Shown: piece after piece, positions 1 to 11,800 of the stretch
Position numbering within the stretch: the first letter of the stretch is position 1
Layout: each line of letters starts with the position of its first letter
Assembly: GCA_016859345.1 (NCBI GenBank)
Contig: CM029121.1
Span: forward strand, 1,831,329 to 1,895,328
From: Istiophorus platypterus
Lineage: Eukaryota; Chordata; Actinopteri; Istiophoriformes; Istiophoridae
Reading direction: 5' to 3'
Length of the DNA stretch: 64,000 bases
Program-made: the position numbers and the translations under genes
Notes under the pieces: generated by a model
The model's database searches: none
What the model was told of the DNA's origin: nothing
The model's input: only the letters and a program-made list of their open reading frames with translations

Positions 1-99
1 TTATTTTAGCAAGAGCATAATTTTACATTAATGAAAATCATTTGCCAAGCTAGTGGTATTGAAACCACTACTGATTAACTATTATAATTTTATGCATAC

Positions 100-300
100 T
101 ATACAATCATGGTCCCCAAAGGATGAATCCTATCAACTATGGGGAACTCCTACACTAGTGCCACCTGCAAGGTGACATTTTTGATTTTTAGTGAAATATC
201 TCAGCAATTATTGGATGGATCACCACTAAATTTACACACACATATCCACGGTGCCCAAAGGATGATTCACCAAAATCAATTGCAAAATTGCCAATTTTTA
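100..300. repeat. Relic of a fish interspersed repeat, two units
   Basis: Two related stretches follow each other. Each has a 'GGTSCCCAAAGGATGA' core (near 112 and 250) and the phrase 'AGTGAAATATCTCAGCAATT' between them. This matches my memory of a very common fish repeat built of ~100-bp units. A related relic lies near 11715-11800. It has no coding capacity. The family name is not assigned. Confidence 0.5.
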
Positions 301-429
301 TTTATTTATTTTTTTTTTTTGGGGGGGTATTTTAACTTAATATACAACATGTATACTGTGATCTGTAACATGAGCTTGTTCCTTCTCATACTTTTATATT
401 TTCTAAATCAAAATTAAAAAAGAATACAT

Positions 430-3420
430 GACGCTGCCCTAATTTATGATGTGTGTGGGGAGTGCTTTTGTGTAAACACTGGCCAGTATTTCTTGAGATT
501 TACTGCTCTAAATAAAAGATGTTATGCAGACAACTGATCTGTCCATACAGTGTGAAGTTAGTTTTATCTAAGATTACCAACCAGCAAACATGCTCACATT
601 ATAATTATACCATAGTTTCTAAAGTGGACAGGGAATGCACCTTTGGATTTAAGACTTATTTTTACATGAAACCCAGCCTGGTACAGCTTTAAGGAAAATG
701 GACAGACAACTCATTGCAGGGTCAGCTAATGTCAGTCATTACAGGTAATCATCTGTCCTTAATACCAGAAGTGAGTTGTAATGGCTGTGTGTATCAGATA
801 GACTCTTCAATGTGACTTTACATATTTATGGGTAATGATCGTGTGATGGTTTGCAAAAGTGAAGCTGTCAGGCTATTCCCATAGCATGATCCTGCTTTGG
901 AGACAAAACAGGATTGACTTCCTGGCAATAACTATGAGGATGTACTCTAAGTGGACACTAAAGCCTCAAACACAACATTAGTGATAATGCATTTCAACAG
1001 AGAAATGTCTTGATAGGGCCTGCAAACAATTTTAACTTTTCAAACAAACTGGTTTGGTCTTTTGGCTTACATCCTACAGAAAACCCCCCTTTCTAGCTCA
1101 TTTGTTTGGGCTTGAATACACTGGTCAACTGAAGCTTTTCTGTGTGAGGCCAACATTTTCGGTCCAAAGCTTGTATCACTAGCTGCAGTTTTTCCTGGCA
1201 GGAGGAAACTATAAAGAGACATTTTGAAGTGTCCACAGCCATGCTTGCTGTTCTGCTAGACTGTATTTTGGTGTATTGTTGCTTTGAGCTACAGTTAACA
1301 CTAACATAAGCTTGTAAAATGACACAATGACAAGGTCAGAATGCCAATGTTCATCAGTTATAATATTTACCATGGTTGTATCTTGGGTAAGTTAGAATCC
1401 TGCATTTGATAATTAGCATTGAACACAAAGTACAGCTGAGGCTGATGGAAATGTCATTAGTTTCACAGGTATTTAGTCATAGAACAAAGAATTGGACATA
1501 TTTTGACCTGATGATGGCACAGTATATAAAATGTTTTTACAATGCATCATGAGGGGAACACAAATTTAAATATTATATCAATCCCTCCAATACAAATTTC
1601 AATAAATATTTCATCCAGTAGCAGAAACATCAGCCTCATTATAGCATATGGATACATTGAGGGTTTACCAAGGTCATTTGTGTTCACCTCCTTTGGACCA
1701 TCTGTAAAAATTGAATGGACTGAGATCAATATGGCCATCCCTGCAGCCACGGTACTAGTGTGGCTGAAAAGAGCTTCCTTTTCTTACAAAAATGAAAACA
1801 TACTGAACATGTGAAGAGGCAAGAGGAGGCAAGTTTAAGTTTAGTTAATGACAAGTAAAAATTATTCCGATGGAACTGGTTGATAGTATGTATGAAAATC
1901 AGTGGAAGCTTATTCCATCTTGCTTTAAGGAGACAGAGAACAAAGGCTAATTTCAGTATCATTTTATTGTAACTTTGAGACAGACCATGGATTTATTAAC
2001 AAACCTAACAATGTGAGATTATCGGTGGAGTAAAGATTAAGAATGTCTCCTGGAAAGATGGATGCATTTACTTCTTTTCAGCATATGGTGAGAAGTCATC
2101 TCAGATTGCTTCCAGAATGCATTTACACTTGAGATTGCTATGCTCAAATGAAGTGAGTCAGTGTAAATAGGTCTATGTTTAAATAGGTCTATGTGGCATC
2201 AGGTTGTGGTAATCTTAAAAGTAAATTTAAAAACTGAAATTGCCGTAATAGCCCTTGGGTGCCTCCTCCATTTTAACCCACTCCAGGATCAGTCTTAGAT
2301 TTGGGCCTTAGGTCAAAATCTAGTTTTAATACCTTTAATATTTTAGTTGATATGGTGTGTACATGCTACAACTTCAGCAAATATGTGTTTAATCAGATCA
2401 AACGCTATCAAACAGAAAAAAACAGGGGCTGGCTAGTTGTTCTCCAGGCTAAATGAGCAGGCGGAAAGTTTCTCAATAGGAGCCTGCAACTAATTTTTGC
2501 CCCATGTTCCTTTAGCAGGTCAATTTAACCTTGCAGTGATGTTACATGTTATAAAGAAAAAAGTACTACAGATCCATTTGAAGTGATAGATTACCATAAA
2601 CTGATCCCTAACGATTGATTCCTTTTAGGACTCACAAGCTATCTAACACTTCCAAAATAAGATCAGATTTTAAATATATTGTTGCATTTTTAAATCTTTT
2701 ACCATTCTTTGTACTCATTTTCTACCTTGTCTGTATATGGCACTTTTATAGTAGCAGATCTGTTCATTGCTACGGGAGGGGACAGGGTAGGAATGATGAA
2801 AGAGAGAATTTGATGGTAAAATTAGGACTGAGGGGTACCAAAATGTTACAGTATCCCAGTATATCATTACAGAACATGCAGATCCTCTACAGCCTATTTT
2901 CCTAGTACAGAAACATGAAATCAGCCTGACCACATATATGGTAAAGAGTAGGCCATTTAGTTTTGTCTTGAGCCAGCCGGCTGCTGTTTTGCTTCTGTAA
3001 ATCTGCAGAGCAGGAGGTCTGTCATTATGTGAGCAGGGCTTTGGGTGTGTCTGAGTGGCAGCCAGCCAGAAACTGGAAACCAGGCCACAGCAGTGGAAAC
3101 ATCTGTCCTCCTGACTTCAGTACAAGATCACACCACCCCCTACTGCGTACAAAAGGTACTACTACAAAATGCTTCCATGCTACATGTGCTGTATACTGTA
3201 GTACTGTATGTTTGACATTCAAACTACCTCACAGTTTCAATAACTCCCATACAAAAACAGGACGTCCTGAAATTCTCATAGGACAAGATTATTTCAACTT
3301 CATTAGAAAAAAAATGATACGTCCAAAAAAACTCAACAATTGTTATAGAGACTGAATTAACATGACACAAATACAAAACAGTTGTTAGGGACTTAAGAAA
3401 AATGCTTATGTTTGTATGCA
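430..3420. other. Intergenic, no gene recognised
   Basis: AT-rich sequence. Open frames here are short (under 100 codons) and show no recognisable protein family, codon bias or splice context. Nothing else is supported. Confidence 0.6.
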
Positions 3421-3424
3421 TGTC

Positions 3425-3500
3425 TTTATCTCATTTCATCTGTGAGGCACTTTGTGAGGTCTCTGCATTTGAAAGGTGCTATATAAACAAAGTACTTACC
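3425..3500 (+). repeat. Possible LINE/SINE 3'-end relic
   Basis: The stretch contains 'GGTGCTATATAAACAAAGTA' after a 'GCACTTTGTGAGG' phrase. This resembles the conserved 3' tails of fish LINEs and their SINE partners ('...AAAGGCGCTATATAAATAAA'). The body of the element is not visible, so the assignment is tentative. Confidence 0.35.
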
Positions 3501-3819
3501 TACCTAGCCACGACTTTTCCTAACCTGTGCTCGTGCTCTGTTAGTCAAAACTGATGAGATGACAAGATCAATGAATCCCTCTGCATGACGTACAGGGACA
3601 GAGCTGATGATTAGGGAGTGTTTTGCCTACGTTAATTAGCAGAAAATACTAAATCAGGGCAAAACTACCAGCTTGGCTCTATCAAAAGTGGAAAAAAGAT
3701 GAGAGATTAGATGATCTAAACTACTTTTTTTGAAGGCAGTACCGAAAGTGAAAACTAAATTTAATATCCCTAATTGCAAAGGATAACCATGGGAGGTATA
3801 GGTCAAAACTGAAGAGTGA

Positions 3820-3868
3820 TGTGTGTGTGTGTGTTGGTATGTGTGTGTGCATTTGTTTGTGTGTGATG

Positions 3869-3899
<31 letters not shown>

Positions 3900-3917
3900 T
3901 GTATGTGTGTGTGCATT

Positions 3918-3953
<36 letters not shown>

Positions 3954-3972
3954 TATGTGTGCTGTGTGTGTG
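3820..3972. repeat. (GT)n microsatellite
   Basis: About 150 bp of GT dinucleotides, interrupted by GCATTTGTTT-type variants that themselves recur (near 3849 and 3912). The low-complexity open frames on both strands (Cys-Val or His-Thr runs) are artefacts. Confidence 0.95.
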
Positions 3973-4148
3973 TCTTTCTCTGTTGGACCAGTGATAGTGA
4001 TATTGCCATGTTACAAGATCCCTGTTGTTACTCTTAACATTATGACCAATGGTGTGAGCTACGAGAATAAAACCAAAGTTGTTAGGAACTAGAGAAAATC
4101 TTTGGATGGGATCATACCAGCTGTGACACCTGTTAATATGTTGACATT

Positions 4149-4339
4149 CTCAGTAGTTGTTTCTACATCATTACATGAGTACTCAGTAGTTGTAACTATA
4201 TTATTACAGAAGTACTCAGTGGCCATTACTATATTATTACATGAATACTCAGATATACATTATTGCATGAGAACTCAGTAGTTATTACAGCATTATTACA
4301 TGTGTACTTTGTAGTCTTCACTATATTATTACGTAAGTA
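4149..4339. repeat. 33-bp minisatellite, about six copies
   Basis: Six consecutive units start with CTCAG or CTTTG and end with a TATTATTACATGA-like segment. Five are exactly 33 bp and one (the fourth) is 26 bp. The units differ by scattered substitutions, so the array is old. It is not coding. Confidence 0.85.
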
Positions 4340-4365
4340 CCACCATGGTGACAACATCTGTCCAC

Positions 4366-4558
4366 AGACAGACAAAGAGATGGACAAAGGAGACAGACAG
4401 ACAGATAGATAGAAAGACAGGCATATAAACTCCTGCTAAATTGCTCAAAACCATCTCTGTGGTGGTTCACACTACAGTAGGTGTCTCCAGGAAAAAAATT
4501 TCCCTTGATGACAAACAAACACACAAACACACACACACACAGACACAAACACACACAT
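4366..4558. repeat. GACA/GATA and CA-rich simple repeats
   Basis: A short (GACA)n/(GATA)n tract at about 4366-4424 is followed by a CA-rich tract at about 4508-4557. An (AAAT)n run lies just beyond, at about 4800-4820. Confidence 0.8.
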
Positions 4559-4559
4559 T

Positions 4560-5922
4560 GGCCTGATACAGGACGGGCTTTGTTCTGTATTTTCGAGAAC
4601 CAATTTAGTGCAAATCTATGGAGAGAATTATTGCAGGTTAGTCTATTAAGACAATTTGTATCAGATAACTCCCCCAGCCATGTGCTTGTCATTGGTCATG
4701 ACTCACAACCAATGAAAAGTGCCGCCAATGTTCCTCTGATTCACCAGATATTGATGCCAAATTTGAAAAATGGCAACCTATAAGTTTAGTCTGCTGGCAA
4801 AAATAAATAAATAAATAAAAATTAAAGAACACAAAGTTATCTCCATTAGTGAAGGAGGAATTTCTGTCATTAAACAACATGTATCAGCTAATCAAAGTCA
4901 AGTGTGTTATGTGTTTACTTTTCTTAATACATACTGTATCTTTATATTTTATAAGTGGACAAGATAGTTGCGCTCAGTGTCCTAAATTTTAACAATGAAA
5001 ATTTTAACGCAAAGGAAATTTAAATGAATCAACATCAGAGTCTCTCCTTTGATTTGGATTTTTGACTGAAAGGGGATGAAGTAGCTACAGAGCTAAACAG
5101 CTTTCTCTGTAGCTGAATTTGAGGAAAGAATATGCTTGCTACCATGCTAACTTCAGTAGATATCTCTGCAACACAATACAAAGATGTCTTTTACATAATG
5201 TCAGAACTGTTATTTCTACACATTCAGTTCATTTTCTTAGTTAAATTTGAATGTTTCATACTAAAATACTCACATATTGCTCCTTTAAGAGAGTGTTAAA
5301 CTGCAAACAACCACGTGACATTAAATAGTTTGACTTTAAGACTTTCATTTGCCTTTTCTTTTTTCTGTAGTGCTTCTACAAAAAAGGTAAGTGATAAATG
5401 TTCTGCTTGTTCTTTCTATTAATTTACCCATTTATGATATTAAAGATGCTGTAAGTTTTTAATTGCCCTTCAAACATAGCATCTTCAGTCCTTTTATTTT
5501 GGAAGATTTTTATATAAAGAACTGATTCGCTGTTATTTGCCCTTGCTTGTGAATAATGAGGTGAATTATGGGGCAAGGATGCTATATATTGTGCGAGTGT
5601 TACCAATCAAGGCTTGGAATGCATGGGCCCTTGGTTAGAGAAGTTAAGGTTGTTAATTAAATTAATCAAGTTTAAGTTTGGCTGTTGAATTATTCATTGC
5701 CATAGACTATTTTCATGACTTTGCTTAATTAGGGTATATTATTTTCAATTTTATGTGTATTAGTGTTGGCAAATATATACATATGCTGTATATTACCTCT
5801 GAATTTATTACAGAACCACATTTTCACCCATACTTACATAACTTCAATAAATGGTAAGAATAAAGATTCAGTCCAAGTGGAAATGAACATTGCTACTGAA
5901 GTCTTTATTAGAGAATTTCCTT
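4560..5922. other. Intergenic, no gene recognised
   Basis: AT-rich, with no recognisable coding exon on either strand. The right part is the 3' flank of the minus-strand olfactomedin gene. Confidence 0.55.
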
Positions 5923-5928
5923 TTTATT
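5923..5928 (-). promoter_or_regulatory. Candidate polyadenylation signal
   Basis: AATAAA on the minus strand, about 240 bp downstream of the stop codon at 6167. A second AATAAA lies at 5904-5909. Either could end the olfactomedin-4-like transcript. This is inference from motif and position only. Confidence 0.4.
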
Positions 5929-6166
5929 GATTTTTCATCTTTATAGCATCCAGTGTTACTACAGTAGAAGACGTCCGTTACATGTATAATATGCTTTTAG
6001 CGTTTTCATTTGCCAGTTGTTAACACTAGCTAACCCAAGTGACTGTTGCCTAGAAGCATCTCTAAGATGGACATTTTGTAGCTTTGCTCTTTTCTTTTTG
6101 TAACTGCTATATGATCATGGCTAACATGGAAATTTTGAACAGATAGCCAGTCACAATGGCTTCAGA

Positions 6167-7372
6167 TCAGAAGTGGGCCTGGTAGGCCAACAGATATCCA
6201 TCGTTGTACATATAGAGCCTCCTGTTGGTGGGGTTGTAGCTCAAACTGGCCATTCCTTTAGCTACCTTCTCCAGTGTCAGTGCCAGTGAGTTGTCCTCTC
6301 TGCCTGTTGCTGTGTCAAAGGCATAGAAAACCTCCTCATGATATTCGTCTACATAACGAGTGGCATACAGCACACCACAAACCATGAAAGCATTGCTCAC
6401 TGCCTTCTTAAATAACCTCGTCTCCCATGTCTGTGAGACGTTGAGTTTAAGAAGTTCACTGTCCCAAACTAGCCGGCTCACCACTAGATTACCATGGTTA
6501 CCAACAGTAGCATAGATAGCCCATAGTCCTGTCTCATCTGCCTCTATGTCCACATCGCTATTGGCACGGCACTCATAGTAACAATACGGGAATTTGTTGT
6601 TGAAACCTACTCCAGTGCCTGGAAGTGTTACCCGATGGACGCTGTTGGTGGTGAGGTTATAGCGGCAAACATCTGCAGAGCGGTAACAGTGATAGTACAA
6701 TGCTTCACCATATAGGACAGCACTGGGACCCTCGATGGCATTAGCATGGGTGTATGATGAAGCAAAGGTATAGTCCTTGTAGCTGTTGGCGGCCATGAAG
6801 TCCTCGTAGGTTTGGTATACGCGCAGAGAGTTTCCCCAGATGTGGCTGCTGTACAGAGGCTGAACCCAGTAGCTGGTCCTCTGCACCTCACTGTCTTTCT
6901 TGGCCTGTTTACCCCACGAACCAGAGATGTAGCTCTTACCAAGGGGACTGACCTTAGTCACAACAGGATCGCTGATGCTGGTCATCAGACCGCTAAGGCA
7001 GTACCTATCCTGACCTGGAAGCAGGGAGAGATGAGAAGGGTCTGGAGATCAGGTGAATTATAGTACAGTTTAGAGCGTAACTGTCCTTTTGTCTTTCTGC
7101 CCACAGGCATATGTTTGGTTTATAAGCTTGCTTGCTTGCTGCAGACATCAAGCCTAGCAAGCTTCTTATGACACTGATTTGAGAACCACTGTCAAAATAA
7201 GTGGCAGTAGTGATTTAGGTCAGGTGAACTTATCTTTTCAGTTAAGTGTATGGAAGTAAATCACTTCGAACTTTAACAGCTTCTTTTAATGGCAATGTCT
7301 TTTCTACTGTACTTTACCAAGCAATATACATGACAGGGTCACAAGGTGAAAACACACACACACACACACACA

Positions 7373-7438
<66 letters not shown>

Positions 7439-7444
7439 CGCACA

Positions 7445-7498
<54 letters not shown>

Positions 7499-7570
7499 AA
7501 CACACAAACACAAACACACACACAAACACACACACACACACACGCACACACACACACAAACACAAACACA

Positions 7571-7619
<49 letters not shown>

Positions 7620-8989
7620 ACTTACCTCTGAAGTCCTCAGGGATAGACTTGCAGGACTCAGCACTGTTCTTCAGGTAGCGCAGTTTCTCTCTTACAGTCT
7701 TCATGTTAACTTCGTCTGACGTTGTCATCCTGTCTACAGAACCACGCAATTTGCCCACCTAATACAAACACACACACACTACATTGTAGACAGATAAATC
7801 GGAGGTTATACCTACATATGTTGTTTCTTCATCTTATATTTATTAACATGATATATCACAAAATATCACTTAGGTCTTACTTTTCTGTTTTAAGCTGGTA
7901 AAAACTTTATAACCTAACAAATGTGGCATTCTCATTTACTGTAAATTATATTTTTCTTTCCTTATTTGCTGTTTTTCAGTACCTCTCTGGAGAGTTTTTG
8001 TGTTTGGGCATTGTTTAACTGGCTGTGGAGGGCACCGATATCTGTCTCCAGCTGGATGAGCTCCTTTCCTAGCAGTCGCAAAGATAGGGACGTGTACAAT
8101 CCCTGGTCGTGCAGATACTGATAAGGCTCGAGCTGAGCCGTCACATTCTTAATCACAGCCTGGATCTGAGGGAGACGTTGACTGGACAACCTCACCTGCA
8201 GTGAAACGCAGACAAAAATTCTTGTGATGTTTCTTGACAAGTTAATGTATTTTCAGGATTCCACTTTCAAGTTCATATAAACATAGATTTTCTTCTTTTC
8301 CACATTTTTAATGGGTACTGTACCTTTCCATGTGAGACAAGTGAGTCAGGTAAAACGAACGGTCTGATAGTAATCATAATATCACAATTGTTGAAGCCAA
8401 TCAAGAATACATGCATCAGAATAAATTCTTCTAACCAGCATAGTATCTCAGTACCATTAAATCAGAGGTGGAATTGGAATGGACTCAACTCAGTCTAAAG
8501 ACCACGATCAGCACTGTAAAATAATACTGGTTAACCTTAGTTCTCACCTGTTCCTGCAGGCTGGTCAAAGATACTTCACACGACAGAACCTGCTGCTGCA
8601 CAGCCTCGTACTTCACAATCGGGAACGACCATATTTTGGAGTTTACTCCGCATGCACACGAGCCATTGTTCTTCTGACCCAACACGCGCTGAGCTTGGCC
8701 GTCATCCTGCAGTCACAATTGTAGAAAATATAAAATATAATGAATAAAATAATGAAGAATGAATAATGAATAAATAACAATGATGTTGTATACAGGACAT
8801 TTACAGTTGGGAGGACAGAGAAGAGACAGCAAAAAAAAAAGAGAACTAAAAGTCTATGTCATAATATGCTATATCGTCCACTTATCTTTAGTTTGTAGGA
8901 GAAGGATATCATGTGTAACTCACTGTAAATGACAGCAGCAGTAGGAGCAGCAGCAGCATGTTTAGAGCTGGAGAAGTTAATTGTAGCAT
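6167..8989 (-). CDS. Olfactomedin-4-like secreted glycoprotein (gene A), complete, 5 exons
   Basis: Exons, 5' to 3': 8989-8924, 8706-8548, 8195-7983, 7758-7626 and 7014-6167. All splice sites are GT-AG, and the phases join exactly to 472 codons plus stop. Residues 1-22 are a signal peptide with a run of eight leucines. Residues 23-190 are heptad-rich, Leu/Gln-rich coiled-coil type sequence. The single last exon carries the whole olfactomedin domain. Its family hallmarks are GEALYYHCY, the acidic DIEADETGLWAIY stretch and MVCGVLYATR (401-410). Cys196 and Cys403 are the expected disulfide pair of the fold. Likely N-glycosylation sites include NVT, NLT and NVS. The family is secreted and oligomeric, involved in adhesion and, for OLFM4, mucosal and neutrophil biology. 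The five-exon plan with an uninterrupted domain matches OLFM4. The start was chosen because it opens a proper signal peptide; an internal Met11 is an alternative. The gene is divergent from a paralogue at 13406. Confidence 0.93.
7352..7621. repeat. (CA)n microsatellite abutting a splice donor
   Basis: About 270 bp of CA repeat, with CG, AA and CT interruptions, inside the last intron of olfactomedin-like gene A. On the transcribed strand it is (TG)n. It begins within the extended 5' splice site of the 7626-7758 exon: the donor reads GAG|GTAAGTGTGTGAGTG. Long open frames over it are artefacts. Confidence 0.95.
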
Positions 8990-9547
8990 GATAATGACAG
9001 AAGCTGTTAGTCCTGGAAATACCAGCCCTCCTCTCTTTTCTCTAATACACTAAATAAGAACAAACATGTTTGCTGACACAGCCCTAAAACCACTCATGGA
9101 TGTGAAACTTAAAACATTAAGCAGTGAAGTTTCACATCCCTTGTGGTCAACTCAGGAGCTTCCCATTTCCCACCTTTTTTGTGTGCAATGGTTATTACTT
9201 CCCTTTTGCAATATCCTCTAGGGTGTTTAAAAAAAATGCCTTGTGCAACCCAATATTGGCAAATAGGGATCAAGAACATTCATAAAGCTATACTCTATTT
9301 TATGATATCAGTAGAGTACTGAAACAATGAAAATATCTCTGCACACCGGAATTTGTGAGTCAGATAGCAGCACAACTACATTAAAAGTCCTGAACTCCTG
9401 AACACTATCTGGCTCTCTGCTGTTTTATTTCATACTTATTTAATAAAGCCAAATATTTCTTATTTGATCTATTTATTAATATGACTGTAGCATCTAAATG
9501 ACATACATAAACCAGATGTTTGCTTAATAATATAGAGGGCTTTTTAA

Positions 9548-9800
9548 TTAAATTCAGTTCAATTCAACTTTATTTATATAGCAGCCATATCATAACAGAT
9601 GTTATCTCAGGGCACTTTTCATGTAGAGCAGGTCTAGACCAGACTCTTTATAGTTATTATTTACAGAGACCTCCATTTCCCCCATAAGCAGAACTTGGTG
9701 ACAGCGGCAACGAAAAACTCTCTTTTAACAGGTAGAAACGTTGAACCTGGCTCATGGTGGGGGGGGGTCTGCCTCGACCAGCCTCAACCCGCTGATGCCA
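9548..9800. repeat. Common fish interspersed repeat
   Basis: It starts with TTCAATTCAACTTTATTTAT and continues through phrases such as GAGCAGGTCTAGACC, GACAGCGGCAACGAAAAACT and CTTTTAACAGGTAGAAACG. From memory this is a highly abundant, dispersed teleost repeat. It is non-coding and somewhat diverged. The exact family name is not assigned. Confidence 0.75.
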
Positions 9801-11709
9801 ATCATTGTGTAGACGAAAGAGAGCTGAATCAACACCTCCCTGAAAACAACTTTAATAAAAACTGAACATTATAACCGTGATTAATGAGGATTTATGGCAG
9901 GACTGTTATAAGAAAGTATTAGTTTTTTAACTAAATGTACCTAATAAACCAACAGTTGAGTGTATATTTATAATTATCAGGTTTATGTACAGGCTGGAAA
10001 GTACCTGACTGGAAAGTACTGATTGCTTTCGGTGCAGTTCTCACCTGATTTCTGAGTGAGATCAAAGGGGAATGAACATTTTAAGGGGGTAATCTCTTGT
10101 GCTGTGTTTTGTTATAGCACTCAAGGGAAGTATTATGCGCATAATGACAGTTGCTGGGTTTTGTCCTTGTCATTTCTTTATGTCCATGATGTTGAAACAC
10201 TCAACCCATACATCTACACAGAGGCATAGCCCAGACATTTTACATTTGTATGCCTTTATTACATGTATAAAACAGGAAATAAGGACAAAGAGAGATATGG
10301 GGATCTGAAGTGGGAGAGTTAGGCCAAACTACCAGCTGAGAAGGGTAGAGGGTCTGAAAACCAGAAGTTAAAAGTGAATGCACATTACTTTTGCCAGTTT
10401 TTACTTATATCAGATAAAATTTTGTTTTTCTTCACGTGTAAGGGTACAATCAATAAAATCTTTACAGTGCCTGCTAGATGTGTTCACTCTTGACGTTTGA
10501 TTCAGATCTTGTGCTACAAATGGTTGCTTATATGTACTGTATATATTGTCTTTAACTTCCCAAATTATGAACTCCCTTTGGCCCTGTTCATTCCTGGCAT
10601 TAACATGCGTCTTGGGTGATCACAAATGGAGAGCTCCAAATATAGGTGTGATTGTGGCCGTGACACACTGACAATCTTTAAAAAAAAAAAAAAAGTACTA
10701 TACACCGATCATTTGCTTATAGCCCCTGCTTGTCATGATAGATCTGTGGTGGCTAATGCTTAGCTATGGTTCTCCAATGCTGAAGTTCTGAAATCTCCCT
10801 AATTCGCCAATTTTCCTGTTAAACCTTTTCACATTAGATGCAGTCACAGCAGCTCAAGTAGGAGTATACATAACGTTGTAGTCTGGTGATGAAAAGACTG
10901 TATCTTCCATCAGAATCAGACAGTTTTTTGAATTTAACCATTGCACTCAAACCAATCATAGAAATCCAAGAAGGTTTTGTCAGAAGTAGCAAAAATGCAA
11001 ATTAATTGGGAGGATATTATTAATCAAGAGCCATGGAATATACTGTATGCCCCATCTTTTTGGTGGTGACCCCACTCTTGTATTGATTTTGAGTATTGCA
11101 GCTCCTATAATTAATGCTGTTTTCCTATTTTTCGTGCCCTGTTAGGAAAAAATCTATTCATGCACCACCAGAGCCAGAACAGTCTGATGGTACCTTGATT
11201 TCATCTGACCCCTTTGTCTTCAGTGTGAATGAACGTCATTGAACTTGGAGGAGGTTGTTTGTGGCCATCTGACCTTTTTTTCAAGTACATAGACCTGATC
11301 CCTAAGCTTCCACAATTTCAACATTCTAAAAGAGGTTCAAGCAAGTTGGGTTCACTCATCTGTCTTTTGAAATGAATTGGAAAAAGGGGGAACTGATAGC
11401 ATGTGTTTAGCATGGGTGCTACATAATAATAATAAGGGACAAAAGTTCATTAAGTTCATCAAGTTCACGTATTTGAATGTGCCTACCTTGTCTCTGGTGA
11501 CAGACAGAATGAAGGATGAAGGCTTTTGTAAACAGATATTTTCTCCAATAGAACTTTCTCTCTACCTCCTTTCTTTCTGTTTTCTTTTGGTGCCTGACTT
11601 CAGTTTTCTTAAAAGACATGGTTGTCAGAAAGTCTTAGAATACCCTGTAAAAGCATCAGTTACTTTGAACTGGGACAACCTGTTTTTGTCCAACCTTATT
11701 TGAGGGGTG

Positions 11710-11800
11710 AACAAAACCATCCCTTAGGTCTGCACAAAATGTAATGACAATTCATCCAGTAGAGGTTGAGATATTTCAGCCAGGACCACAGTTAGGTCAA
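11710..11800. repeat. Interspersed repeat relic related to 100-300
   Basis: It contains 'CACAAAATGTAATGACAATT' and 'GAGGTTGAGATATTTCAG', diverged forms of the unit seen at the left end of the window. It is short and non-coding. Confidence 0.4.

Noticed and set aside
3803..4092. Cys-Val and His-Thr open frames
   Set aside because: Translation of a (GT)n microsatellite on either strand.
7246..7758. Long His-Thr and Cys-Val repeat open frames
   Set aside because: They are translations of the (CA)n microsatellite. The only true coding part is the 7626-7758 exon of the olfactomedin gene.
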